Below are positions 7,346 to 15,270 of a stretch of 37,729 nucleotides of DNA, piece after piece. Each line of letters opens with the position of its first letter. Positions within the stretch are counted from its first letter, which is position 1. The notes beneath the pieces were generated by a model, which saw nothing but the letters and a program-made list of their open reading frames with translations, was not told the origin of the DNA and ran no database searches. The stretch comes from a virus. The stretch lies in the IMG/VR virus record IMGVR_UViG_3300046170_000122, positions 1 through 37,729 of that record; one strand, written 5' to 3'. The translations under genes were made by a program, and so were the position numbers.

Positions 7346-9993
7346 TTAGTAATGATGTTACGGATAAATACGCCAAAAGGAATATCTGATTGATAAAAAA
7401 CATTACCATCAAACGATCTTGGCAAAGTATTTCTGACTTCAAGCTTGCCGCTGTATAGTGCCGGCGATGATCCAAGGTCTGCATCAGACTGTCTTGGAGT
7501 AAGATCTGTAGGCTCCTTAGTGTCATCTGGTGAGTCTTTTGTCTGGATTCCGAGTGAGTTCATAACGTCAATCGTAATCTCTTTGACTCGCTTTTTGTCT
7601 CCAGAGGTCGTTCCTGACGCTGTAATGCCCTCTAACGGCATTGGCCACAGCTTAGCTTCAATAGATAAGCCACAAGTTGCCTTGCTAGCAGCAAAGTATG
7701 CATTTGAATTTGAATCTACCGCTAATGCCGGATCAGTTTGCGAAGAATCACCTCCAGTGTATGCAAGAACACAAACAAAGTAAGTATAGGTTCCACTAGA
7801 CAAAAACCTTACGCGATCCCCGACTTTGTATGAAGATGCGTTATTGAAATCATCATTAGTAATAGTAGGTATCGTAACAGACCCGCTGCTTACTGTTTTC
7901 TTGCCAAAATAGTCCCCGTCTAAAAGAATCTGTATTTCTTTACCTTCTAGGTGAGTCGATCCAGCAATTGTAGTAACATTAGTTGTGGAATTTGTAGAAA
8001 TATTAGCTCCGGTAATCGTAGTGCCGCAATCGACATAGAACATATCGTCCTGTAGGCCGTCATCTTGGATTCTAATCTGATCGTTCTTTAGCCTCTCAAT
8101 GTAGCGCTTGGTGCTTCCGTTGATGGTTCTCTTTACTACAAAGTAGACCTCGTCTTCTTCTCCGGTAGCTGGAAGGATAGCAACTGACTCAATTGTCCCT
8201 CCTTGCGTTTTGAGGCGATACCAGCCCATTTTCTCCACTTCTGGATCAAACACTAAGCAGGCAGCAATACCCTCTCCTGTGACGGCGTAGAGCGTAGAAA
8301 CACGGTTTAGCTGAAACGCCATTTGCTTGACGCCACCTCTTGTTACGTGTTCAGCCTCTCTAGTCATATCAGCAGCAGCGTAAACGCCCCGCTCATAATC
8401 GTTTGTGAGACCTCTGATGATCCTGCCTCCTAGCTGGACGTAGAATGTAAAGTCATCAACCTCTACAGGCTCAAGGTCAGCAGCGCCGCGACCGGCTTGT
8501 CTTGCCGAGCTGTTTTTACCTGGCGCTAGAATAGATGACCCGTCTTCACCGGTTAGGTTTCTTATCTGCGAGGATAGCCCCAGAAGCGTCTTTGACTGCT
8601 CAGATACCCATTGTATCGGATCTTGGTTGCCGGTCCTTAGAACGTCTTTAAATGGCTGCGAGTCTTCTTGTATGCCACGCTTAAAGTTATCCCATTTATC
8701 TACCTCGCTTCCCCAAATAGCTTGGTTGTCTGCTTTAGTAGAAGCAAAGCAAAGCCGGTTGTTTTTAAAGAACACCTGCTTAGGATACTTTTTTCTAGGA
8801 TTCCATTCATTCTCAGCCCAAAGACTTGTAGCATCAGTGCTAAACAAAGGTTTTGTGGCAACAACAGTAGCGGTTGCGGTATTGTTGCCTGTATTAACAG
8901 AGTTGATCAACACTTCCCCAGATATTTCTGTTTCTGCAATAGTAAAGGTAACGGGGTCTCTTTCACTGTTTCCACTAAAAAGAATAAGTCTTAACCAAAC
9001 AGGATTTCCTGTCTCATCTCCTTCTCTCGTGTAATTATCAGAACCATTATCAGAAACCAATGAATGCCTTGTTGTCCAAGTAGATTGATTATCATAAGAC
9101 TCTTGTAAAACCCACTCATTGTTCCAGCTTCCCTCAGTCCTTAGTGTCCACTCACCTCTTACATAATAGTTAATAGAGTTATTATTTTTGTCTTTTGCAA
9201 TAATCCCAGCTTCAAAGTTAGAAAGATAGTTAGAAATAGGATCATTATTTGGATTATTATGTCCGTTATAAGCAGAAATGCACAAATAGTAATCTAATGC
9301 TCCTCCAGTCTGATCTAAAATAATATCTCCTTGAGAATAAGTTCCTGTTGAATTCCAAACAACATAGCTACCATTAGTTCTATCAGCGGTGGTTTCATAA
9401 ACCTCTCTTGCTTTTAAATGAGTTATCTCAAAAGAACTTCCCACCATTTCAGACACAAATAAAGGAGCAGACGAAGTAAGTGTTACCGAGCTAGTTGTCC
9501 CAGAAGGTGTGATTGTTGTCGTTGTTAAATTCTGATCTTCAAACGGCTGGTTCTCAAACTCAAGCGCTGCAAAATCAAACGTAGTGTCAGATGTTCTGGT
9601 TAGCTTGTAGGGAGCATGATTAGGCGAGGCAATATAGACAATGTCGTTTGTTGATGTCATTCTAAGGCTAAACACATCATCCTCAGTGTAAGGAGTTGTT
9701 TTAATATCGCCTAATAACACCCCGTTTCTCCAGAACCGTAACTTTATATCGCTAAATTCCAGCAAATAAGATTCCTCATTAGAAAACGTAAAGCTTTCAA
9801 GCCGTGTTTTCTTTGATGAGTCTCTAACCTCGCCAATGTATTCAGTGCCAGGTCGCTTTCTCGCACCGCCAGGTATGGTCGGGGCAAAGTTCTCCATCGT
9901 TCTTAGCGATGTAGCGTATCGTGACAGCTCTACACGGCCAAGCATGAGCGGAGACCACTCACCATTAAAGTTAGACTGCAAAAACTCAGGCAT
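7327..9993 (-). CDS. Tail tubular protein B (gp12-like nozzle/stabilisation protein)
   Basis: An 888-residue protein opening with the hallmark of this family: FNGEWSPLMLGRVELSRYAT, then ENFAPTIPGGARKRPGTEY. The rest is beta-rich with many T/S/G repeats, and residues about 400-520 carry the conserved block around PKQVFFKNNRLCFAST and WGSEVDKWDNF. T7 gp12 has 794 residues, so this is a normal to slightly enlarged member. It forms the nozzle of the short tail below the gatekeeper ring (tail tubular A). Its start overlaps the end of the tubular A gene by 8 bases, with a purine-rich site (GGAAG) before the ATG, and its end overlaps the acetyltransferase start, so the three are tightly coupled. Confident from the N-terminal signature and order. 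Confidence 0.93.
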   Translation of the reverse strand: MPEFLQSNFNGEWSPLMLGRVELSRYATSLRTMENFAPTIPGGARKRPGTEYIGEVRDSSKKTRLESFTFSNEESYLLEFSDIKLRFWRNGVLLGDIKTTPYTEDDVFSLRMTSTNDIVYIASPNHAPYKLTRTSDTTFDFAALEFENQPFEDQNLTTTTITPSGTTSSVTLTSSAPLFVSEMVGSSFEITHLKAREVYETTADRTNGSYVVWNSTGTYSQGDIILDQTGGALDYYLCISAYNGHNNPNNDPISNYLSNFEAGIIAKDKNNNSINYYVRGEWTLRTEGSWNNEWVLQESYDNQSTWTTRHSLVSDNGSDNYTREGDETGNPVWLRLILFSGNSERDPVTFTIAETEISGEVLINSVNTGNNTATATVVATKPLFSTDATSLWAENEWNPRKKYPKQVFFKNNRLCFASTKADNQAIWGSEVDKWDNFKRGIQEDSQPFKDVLRTGNQDPIQWVSEQSKTLLGLSSQIRNLTGEDGSSILAPGKNSSARQAGRGAADLEPVEVDDFTFYVQLGGRIIRGLTNDYERGVYAAADMTREAEHVTRGGVKQMAFQLNRVSTLYAVTGEGIAACLVFDPEVEKMGWYRLKTQGGTIESVAILPATGEEDEVYFVVKRTINGSTKRYIERLKNDQIRIQDDGLQDDMFYVDCGTTITGANISTNSTTNVTTIAGSTHLEGKEIQILLDGDYFGKKTVSSGSVTIPTITNDDFNNASSYKVGDRVRFLSSGTYTYFVCVLAYTGGDSSQTDPALAVDSNSNAYFAASKATCGLSIEAKLWPMPLEGITASGTTSGDKKRVKEITIDVMNSLGIQTKDSPDDTKEPTDLTPRQSDADLGSSPALYSGKLEVRNTLPRSFDGNVFYQSDIPFGVFIRNIITKWEKTS

Positions 9994-10606
9994 TGTATCT
10001 TCCGCTTTCGGCGTGGTTTTCTTCAGATCTTTGGAGGAAGTCAGAGTTTTCTCCTGATCGTGACTGTCTTGCGTCGCTCAGCCATGCGTCTTTGATGGCA
10101 TTGTCGGCCATATTAGATAGATCGCCGGCCAGTCTGGACTCACCGAGGGGAATTGCTAGCTTTGATGCCAGCTTGATTGCTAGAGCTTTAACAAGAAGTG
10201 GTGATAGATCTGATGAGATTACCTCTTTGATGTAGACTAGGCCGCAATGCTTAATGTTGCTAAGGATAAGCCCAGGCTCCTTTTCAAACTTGCGAATAGG
10301 AACTGGGTTTGGTGTGGGCGTCTCTTCTGAAAGCTCAAACAAATCTAAGACCCTAAGACAGTCTTCTGGGATAATGTGAGCGTAAGACCACCCGAAATCT
10401 GGTGTTGCGCCGAATAGCGTCATTCTAGTTCGTTTCCGGCCTACTGACCACCTATGCTTCTCCATGATCTCACGGAGCGTCTGGTCAAAGTGGAGCGAGA
10501 CTTGCCGTGCCTCCTTGGTGTTTTCAGACATTGTTGCAATTGTCTGCTCTCCCAAATAGCCAAGCGCTTGGTTGGCGATGTCGATGTCGGTAATGATCTT
10601 GCTCAT
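9986..10606 (-). CDS. Tail tubular protein A (gp11-like gatekeeper)
   Basis: A 206-residue protein with the typical start IDIANQALGYLGEQTIATM and the family's REIMEKHRWSVGRKRTRM block, where a bulky W sits in the DNA-facing region. T7 gp11 has 196 residues. Twelve copies are expected to form the ring between portal and nozzle. The ATG lies immediately after the T-run of an intrinsic terminator (10607-10646) and has no ribosome-binding site upstream, so it is translated only from transcripts that read through. It is followed by tail tubular B with an 8-base overlap. Confidence 0.9.
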   Translation of the reverse strand: MSKIITDIDIANQALGYLGEQTIATMSENTKEARQVSLHFDQTLREIMEKHRWSVGRKRTRMTLFGATPDFGWSYAHIIPEDCLRVLDLFELSEETPTPNPVPIRKFEKEPGLILSNIKHCGLVYIKEVISSDLSPLLVKALAIKLASKLAIPLGESRLAGDLSNMADNAIKDAWLSDARQSRSGENSDFLQRSEENHAESGRYNA

Positions 10607-10646
10607 AAAAAGGAAAGGCCCGCCCGCCCCGAAAGACAGACGGACC
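10607..10646 (-). terminator. Intrinsic terminator between capsid and tail tubular A
   Basis: On the minus strand GGTCCGTCTGTC (10646-10635) pairs with GGCGGGCGGGCC (10628-10617) through 12 pairs, four of them G-U. The loop is six bases and TTTCCTTTTT follows (10616-10607), ending directly at the ATG of the next gene. It sits 22 bases after the capsid stop, like the T7 T-phi terminator after gene 10. Partial termination here would give more capsid than tail message. Confidence 0.75.
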
Positions 10647-10667
10647 CTTGGTTGTGGTTGCTATGGA

Positions 10668-11588
10668 CTAGGACTCGTCGCAAGGAATCTCTACAACCTT
10701 GACTTCCTCAAGGCGAGTGGCTCCTGCTGCGGCAGTTCCGCGAAGCTGGGCGGCATCATTGAAGTCGTTACGCTCGCTAAGCTTAAACTTAGGATTCTGC
10801 CAAATATCAAGTGCGATACCTGACTTCACAAAAGCAAAGCAAGTGCGAACATTGGAAGCGACTGCAAGGCGCTCGGTACGAATGAAGTTGAAACCAAGGA
10901 ACTGGTCAATCTCTCCGTTATAGAGAGCTTGGAGTTCTCCGGCATAATCACTAGAAGTGATCTTAGCTTCATCATAAAGACCGCGAAGGGCTTTGGCGTT
11001 AAGCACAAGGTAAGCGTCATCACCGTCAATGTCTTGGCCGAATACCTCGTTTTCTTCCATGAGCTGCTTAGCATCAAGGATTTTTGCAAGGTTCATTCCA
11101 GACCCAGTGCCTCCAGTATCGACAGAGATAACTTGGCCAGTTGGAAGATCAGTGCTTACAGCGCCATTGTTACCGGTCTTTGCAGTTCCGGTAGCAGCGG
11201 CAATGATGAGATCATCCATCTTGCGGTTAAATCCTGCCTTAAACTCAAGGAAGGTCTGTGATGTGGGCTTCGATTGCTCTGCAAGCCACACCTCGTCAAA
11301 CTCGTCAAAGTGCTTAACAGCCTGGAACTTCTCAGGGTAGTTAGCGCGCTTCTGAGTTTCGATTTCAGAGATTGCGGTTGCAGCAATGCGGTTTTGACTA
11401 GGAGTGCCAAGTGACGAAACGTCAATAGGCTTAATCTGGTCGCGGTAGTTTACCTCACCGGTGCAGTTGGAGTTGACGCTAACAGCGCCGCTAAGACGGC
11501 TATCGACCTGCTGGGCAAGACGACGCCACTGACTTTCAAATTTAGGCTGATACTGATCGATCAGCGCGAGTGTTGGACTAACTGGCAT
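10668..11588 (-). CDS. Major capsid protein
   Basis: A 306-residue protein (MPVSPTLALIDQYQPKFESQ) directly after the scaffold gene and before the tail tubular genes. The sequence has the mixed alpha/beta character of an HK97-fold capsid protein: a helical, glutamine-rich N-terminal arm, an extended middle (HFDEFDEVWLAEQSKPTSQT), a long helix (KILDAKQLMEENEVFG) and a C-terminal strand region (GLYDEAKITSSDYAGELQAL, then FIRTERLAV). No cleavage site or decoration domain is evident. T7 gp10A has 345 residues. The gene is isolated by terminators on both sides and has a roughly 170-base leader with its own promoter candidate, in line with the need for hundreds of copies. The family is assigned by recollection and position; a close subfamily cannot be named. 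Confidence 0.85.
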   Translation of the reverse strand: MPVSPTLALIDQYQPKFESQWRRLAQQVDSRLSGAVSVNSNCTGEVNYRDQIKPIDVSSLGTPSQNRIAATAISEIETQKRANYPEKFQAVKHFDEFDEVWLAEQSKPTSQTFLEFKAGFNRKMDDLIIAAATGTAKTGNNGAVSTDLPTGQVISVDTGGTGSGMNLAKILDAKQLMEENEVFGQDIDGDDAYLVLNAKALRGLYDEAKITSSDYAGELQALYNGEIDQFLGFNFIRTERLAVASNVRTCFAFVKSGIALDIWQNPKFKLSERNDFNDAAQLRGTAAAGATRLEEVKVVEIPCDES

Positions 11589-11617
11589 AATATTTTAAGG
11601 TTTAGGTTTTTGTTTTG

Positions 11618-11643
11618 GTTCACGAAAGCCGCTGTCTGTGAAC
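11618..11643 (-). promoter_or_regulatory. Hairpin in the capsid mRNA leader
   Basis: GTTCAC (minus strand, 11643-11638) pairs perfectly with GTGAAC (11623-11618) across a 14-base loop, about 30 bases before the capsid ATG at 11588. The bases between the hairpin and the ATG are A-rich and single-stranded in character (AAAACAAAAACC), with no ribosome site. It may protect the 5' part of an abundant message or keep the start region open. Function is inferred only. Confidence 0.35.
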
Positions 11644-11654
11644 GGAAACCTCTA

Positions 11655-11718
11655 AAATTGGGGCAGCTAATGCTGGTAGGCCATGCGAGGGGCGTATGTA
11701 GGGCGGCCAAATTGGGGC
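11655..11718 (-). repeat. Direct repeat pair in the capsid leader
   Basis: The ten-base sequence AAATTGGGGC (plus strand) occurs at 11655-11664 and again at 11709-11718, 54 bases apart, both in the untranslated leader of the capsid gene. A separate inverted repeat, CTAGCAAGCTAG, lies at 11732-11743. No known protein site was recognised. This stretch (11589-11872) is the longest non-coding interval of the window. Confidence 0.4.
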
Positions 11719-11762
11719 TGTATAGACAGGTCTAGCAAGCTAGGTAAGCTGTCATGGATAGC

Positions 11763-11791
11763 CTTCTAAGCTAAAATATCAATTTAGTCAA
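11763..11791 (-). promoter_or_regulatory. Candidate sigma70-type promoter for the capsid gene
   Basis: On the minus strand TTGACT (11791-11786, five of six to consensus) is followed after exactly 17 bases by TAGAAG (11768-11763, four of six). The -35 element starts right where the T-run of the upstream terminator ends, so transcription from scaffold is stopped and restarted. With no phage RNA polymerase gene in the window, a host-type promoter is expected. Predicted by eye only. Confidence 0.45.
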
Positions 11792-11793
11792 AC

Positions 11794-11832
11794 AAAAAGC
11801 CTCCCCCTCTGACATGACTAAGAGGAGGAGGC
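11794..11832 (-). terminator. Intrinsic terminator between scaffold and capsid genes
   Basis: GCCTCCTCCTCT (minus strand, 11832-11821) pairs with AGAGGGGGAGGC (11810-11799) over 12 bases with a single U-G pair, a ten-base loop, and TTTTTG directly after (11798-11793). It lies 41 bases after the scaffold stop. Stem, loop and T-run fit a strong Rho-independent terminator in the direction of transcription; the other strand has no T-run. Confidence 0.85.
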
Positions 11833-11872
11833 TCGGTGCTAGATGGGAAGAGAGAGACCACCTAGAAATTTG

Positions 11873-12811
11873 TTAAGCAATATCTCTCGCTTTTGCTAGC
11901 AAAGTATCAACGTGTTTGTGAACAGCATCGTCGCCGGCCATGAACTTAGCGTGCATTGGGTGTTGGCTATCTTCCATGATTGCCTGAGCTGTTTCGGCTG
12001 GTCCTCGGAAGTCATCGACCTTGGCTGTCTGACCTGGGCCTCGGTAGGAAGCCTCTGAGATTGCATCGCTTAAGTGAGCAAACATCCTAGTAAGCTCTGG
12101 GCTATCAATCTGAGATACTACCTGCTTGACGCCTTCAATCTGCTCCTGACTTAGTCCAGCTTGGATTCCGAGCTTTTCGGCTGCAACAGTCGCTCCGTTA
12201 ACGCGAGCATCGGTTTCAGTTCCAAATGCTTCTAAAAGCTGCTGTTTGCCGGCTTCTCGTCGCTCTTGGGCCTCTGCCTGCCATTGTTCGGCTTGTGCTG
12301 CTGCTGCTTCTTGAACAGCCGCTAGTCCGGCAGTAATTGCTGGTCCTGGCGCTCCTGACTGGATTAAAGCATCAACTACTGGAGTTGCAACCTCTTCAGT
12401 CCATCCGGTAGCGTTCTGGAAGCTTTCAAAGTCTTCCGGCATCACTTGGTCTGCACTCTCTGGCACACCGGCAGCTTCACGGAATCGACTCCAATCCTCA
12501 TCGGTGGCGTCTGCTCCTGGGTAACTGACTGACTTTGCTCGCGCTGCCGTCTGGTTATCCTTGAGCATCTTTGCTAGGTCAGATGGACTCTTGCCTTTGA
12601 AGTTGCGGTTAATGTAGTCAGCATCGACGCTGTCGTTCTTAAACCGGTCTCCAATCTCTTGAAACCTACCATCTGCATCAAACATTCCTGATGCGTCAAA
12701 GGTTGGCGGGGTTGATGGGTCTGAGCCGTATTCTTCTGTAGGGTCAGCTACGGCAGCACCGCCGCCAGCATCTCCTCCTTCTTCGTTTCTAATCAATTCG
12801 TATTGTCTCAT
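11873..12811 (-). CDS. Scaffold / capsid assembly protein
   Basis: I choose ATG 12811, which overlaps the previous stop as ATGA, giving 312 residues starting MRQYELIRNEEGG. The longer open frame upstream adds 24 basic residues that belong to another frame. The protein is acidic at the front with a glycine/alanine-rich disordered region (DAGGGAAVADPTEEYGSDPS), then helical, with a central charged coiled-coil-like part (AAAAQAEQWQAEAQERREAG) and a basic, histidine-containing C-terminal helix (AVHKHVDTLLAKARDIA). This matches podovirus scaffolds (T7 gp9, 307 residues), which direct capsid assembly and leave the shell. It sits directly before the capsid gene. No motif is unique, so the call rests on composition, length and order. 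Confidence 0.75.
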   Translation of the reverse strand: MRQYELIRNEEGGDAGGGAAVADPTEEYGSDPSTPPTFDASGMFDADGRFQEIGDRFKNDSVDADYINRNFKGKSPSDLAKMLKDNQTAARAKSVSYPGADATDEDWSRFREAAGVPESADQVMPEDFESFQNATGWTEEVATPVVDALIQSGAPGPAITAGLAAVQEAAAAQAEQWQAEAQERREAGKQQLLEAFGTETDARVNGATVAAEKLGIQAGLSQEQIEGVKQVVSQIDSPELTRMFAHLSDAISEASYRGPGQTAKVDDFRGPAETAQAIMEDSQHPMHAKFMAGDDAVHKHVDTLLAKARDIA

Positions 12812-13155
12812 AGATTCTCTTCTGTAAATAGATCGCCATATTCGTCCTTGAACTGCTTCGCGCTCCAGTTCTCGCGTCTCCACTCAACTACCTGAGCTGA
12901 CTTCCCGCCCATGCGTTTAGTGAAATATTCTGCCGGAGCATCCTTTTTAGACCGTTTTGTCTTAGGTTGCTTAATAGAAACCTCAACCTCTACTGGTGAT
13001 GCGTCACCTATTAGATTTTCTAGAGTCTCTCGGAACTTCTCCTGCTTGTGGTGAAGACCTGTAACCTCGCCGTCTACAAGCGTGGCGATCTCTTTCATGT
13101 CGGTCTGTCGAATGAACTTGTCGCCAACTAGTTTAAATAGTCTTGGATCAATCAT
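12808..13155 (-). CDS. Small conserved-position protein between portal and scaffold
   Basis: 115 residues, starting MIDPRLFKLVGDKFIRQTD and ending in FTEENL. It has an N-terminal part with hydrophobic helices, a basic linker (KQPKTKRSKKDAP) and an aromatic C-terminal part (VEWRRENWSAKQFKDEYGDL). Its start overlaps the previous gene by 8 bases and its stop overlaps the scaffold start as ATGA, so it is translated with the head genes. I do not recognise a family. A role in head assembly is suggested only by position. Confidence 0.7.
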   Translation of the reverse strand: MIDPRLFKLVGDKFIRQTDMKEIATLVDGEVTGLHHKQEKFRETLENLIGDASPVEVEVSIKQPKTKRSKKDAPAEYFTKRMGGKSAQVVEWRRENWSAKQFKDEYGDLFTEENL

Positions 13156-13366
13156 CTGGGTTTCTTGGTTTTAGGTTCTCTAGTTCTATGATTACGTGAC
13201 GGCCACCTTCGCGTAGTTTCGCGGATGTCTCGTTGTAGTCGTCTTCTGCTTTGAACACCGGCTGGTCGAACTGAAATTTTACTTTCATCCATTCCAACAG
13301 CGCGTCCCCTTCTGTGGTAGACAGGAGAGTTTTAACAACCTTCCCGTTATGTGTATGTCTGTCCAT
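13148..13366 (-). CDS. Small Bbp19-like head protein
   Basis: 72 residues. The pattern ALLEWMKVKFQFDQPVF, then a YNET/REGGRH block and VIIELENL at the end, resembles from memory the short Bbp19-type proteins found next to the portal gene of BPP-1-like podoviruses. It shares the single base 13366 with the portal gene (stop and start overlap) and overlaps the next gene by 8 bases. The family is known mainly as a conserved structural-module neighbour; the molecular role is not known. The match is short, so the family call is tentative, but the gene itself is convincing from spacing and codon phase. Confidence 0.6.
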   Translation of the reverse strand: MDRHTHNGKVVKTLLSTTEGDALLEWMKVKFQFDQPVFKAEDDYNETSAKLREGGRHVIIELENLKPRNPDD

Positions 13367-15012
13367 TATTGCATCATGCCTTGAAGCTTCTCAGGATCGA
13401 CCTGGCTGGCGTCCTTGGCAGCGCTGGCAGCTTGTTGAGCCATCATCATCTGCTGCTGTTGAGCCATCTCTGCTGCGCGGGCCTCGCGCTGTTCGATTAC
13501 CTGTTGAAGATTCTTGATGACATCCTCAGAAATACCGTCATTGCGGGCGCTATCTCTAAGCATCTGGTCAAGGTCAAAGTTGTCGGCAAGCTCTGGAGCG
13601 ATCTGAATCATTGGCATAATCCGCTCAATAGTGCGGTCAATAGCGTTGTTTTCGATCATCCTTATCGCTAGAGCAATGCGCGAGGTGAACTCAACCTTTG
13701 GAAGCGGCACGATACCGGCATTCATTGGGCCATCAGGGTAAAGCTTTACAGACTCAGGTGGGTCTGGGAACACTCCTTCATTAAACAGAAGCAGGAACAC
13801 GTTCTGAAAGATTGGTGTTAGCTCTGTAGTGATCTGGTTGAAGTTAGGCAGGAAGCGACGAAGAGCAGCGTTTTCAATACTGGCAACCTCTCTGGCTGTC
13901 ATCTGCTTGTCCTTCTGAGCTACAGCCTCAAATAGAGCGGCGTGGAAGAACCCACGGACCTGCTCTGTCACGTTCTCCATCAATACCATGCCGGCGTTAA
14001 TGTCGTTGTAGAGCCTCATCTGCTCGGGCTTCATCCCGTTGCGCTCATCAAAGACTGTCACGCCATTAGGCCGTGTTGAGATCTCATCTACTGAGTCTGA
14101 TGGCACTAGCCAAGGTGGTTTGACCTGGAGAGCTACGCCCTCGTGGACATCTCTACGGAGCTTGTTTAGCTCTCTCATTGCTGGTAGAGCCTTGGATGCT
14201 GGCGCTAGACCGTAATTGTAGTCGTTCCAGATCTCAGCTCTTGGTGAGGCGAATGGATAGTAATCATATCCACCTTCCTCTAAAATCATTCTGTCTTCTT
14301 TGCAGACGTAGATGCTGGCGAATGGCTTGTTCTTGGCTTCGATCCCGTTCTTGTTGCGAGGAAAGCAAGCATGGATCACGGTGAAATGAGTTTTCTCACC
14401 ACCCTTCTTCATGTCATTTAATGACGCCTTGGCCTTCTTACCTAGATTGTCCTCGCCAAACTTATCTGCCATTTCCGAGGCAGTCATAGTCAGCCACCGG
14501 TATTCGGTCCGAATGTCTCCCTCGCCATCCTTCTCAATGGCAAATGTGCCTAGACGGTCATAACAAAACTTGAGTAGCTTCTTATTTCCTCGCTCAACAT
14601 ACAATGATCCAGTGCCACCGCATCCCATATCGGTGACGACCGGCTTGATTGACTGGTAGAAGTTACTGCGACCAAGAGCGGTTAAAGCTAGCTCAGAACA
14701 TTTGTTATACCATTTCCGGCCCGCATCATCGACCTCGTGGTCATCTTGGGGCGTGTAGATCATCCATTTCTCATTTGACGAGAATACCTCGGCAATCATG
14801 CCGTTAGAGTAGGTATCTAGACTCTCAATGCCGGTAGTGTCATACAAGCCAGAGAATCCGGTAACGTCAGGCGACTGGGGAGTTTGCGTAAATATATCAA
14901 GCTGAGGCTTAAAATACTTCGCAGTCAGATCCCAGTGAGACTTAAAGGCATTAAGCTCACTCTCAAGCGAATCAGCCTTCCTGAGAATAGTATCTACGTT
15001 CTCGTCAATCAT
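13366..15012 (-). CDS. Portal protein (head-tail connector, podovirus type)
   Basis: 548 residues, close to T7 gp8 (536). Conserved signs are the N-terminal helix followed by HWDLTAKYFKPQ, the GLYDTTGIESLDTYSNGM block (wing), GCGGTGSLYVERG in the middle, and the stem/crown part with QKDKQMTAREVASIENAALR and RFLPNFNQITTELTPIFQNV. The C terminus is a long Q/M/A-rich tail (EMAQQQQMMMAQQAASAAKD). Twelve copies form the DNA channel at the head vertex and dock terminase. It starts at ATG 15012 overlapping the preceding small gene (ATGA) and is followed by the Bbp19-like gene. Confident from family blocks. Confidence 0.95.
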   Translation of the reverse strand: MIDENVDTILRKADSLESELNAFKSHWDLTAKYFKPQLDIFTQTPQSPDVTGFSGLYDTTGIESLDTYSNGMIAEVFSSNEKWMIYTPQDDHEVDDAGRKWYNKCSELALTALGRSNFYQSIKPVVTDMGCGGTGSLYVERGNKKLLKFCYDRLGTFAIEKDGEGDIRTEYRWLTMTASEMADKFGEDNLGKKAKASLNDMKKGGEKTHFTVIHACFPRNKNGIEAKNKPFASIYVCKEDRMILEEGGYDYYPFASPRAEIWNDYNYGLAPASKALPAMRELNKLRRDVHEGVALQVKPPWLVPSDSVDEISTRPNGVTVFDERNGMKPEQMRLYNDINAGMVLMENVTEQVRGFFHAALFEAVAQKDKQMTAREVASIENAALRRFLPNFNQITTELTPIFQNVFLLLFNEGVFPDPPESVKLYPDGPMNAGIVPLPKVEFTSRIALAIRMIENNAIDRTIERIMPMIQIAPELADNFDLDQMLRDSARNDGISEDVIKNLQQVIEQREARAAEMAQQQQMMMAQQAASAAKDASQVDPEKLQGMMQ

Positions 15013-15206
15013 TGACCCTGTGCTGTCTTACTACCCGTCGAGTAATTTGGATTAACGGCTCCGCCTCTAGTTGACTGAGCATAGCTAGACTCACTCATGC
15101 TGCGTTTCCGCTTACGCTTGGCAATCTTCTTTGCTTCAGTGCGGCCAACGTCTGGTGATGCTGGGGGCGGCGGGGGAGGCGGAGGCTTTGGACTAAGGAA
15201 TCCCAT
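15009..15206 (-). CDS. Small proline-run protein before the portal gene
   Basis: 65 residues: a start with eight consecutive prolines (MGFLSPKPPPPPPPPASPD), a strongly basic middle (AKKIAKRKRKRS) and a polar, glycine/serine tail. Small genes of this make-up often lie between large terminase and portal in podoviruses; their role is not known to me. It overlaps the portal start by four bases (ATGA). The ATG lies only six bases after a -10-like hexamer (15213-15218), so the message may have almost no leader. Confidence 0.75.
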   Translation of the reverse strand: MGFLSPKPPPPPPPPASPDVGRTEAKKIAKRKRKRSMSESSYAQSTRGGAVNPNYSTGSKTAQGQ

Positions 15207-15212
15207 ACGCGC

Positions 15213-15241
15213 TTATTACGCTTTTTGCGTAAATATGTCAA
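15213..15241 (-). promoter_or_regulatory. Candidate sigma70-type promoter before the portal block
   Basis: A perfect -35 hexamer TTGACA (minus strand 15241-15236), a 17-base spacer and TAATAA (15218-15213) lie in the only gap (64 bases) between terminase and the portal block. The -10 match is moderate (three of six). The ATG of the next gene follows six bases later, so the start site would fall at or next to it. By eye only. Confidence 0.45.
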
Positions 15242-15270
15242 CTATCTTTAAATATCAAGCAAGCGACACT

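Noticed and set aside
8627-9034. Open frames on the plus strand (for example 8627-9034, 13351-13671, 20298-20696)
   Set aside because: They lie antisense to well-supported genes, lack family motifs and ribosome sites, and have the composition of shadow frames. No plus-strand gene is supported anywhere.
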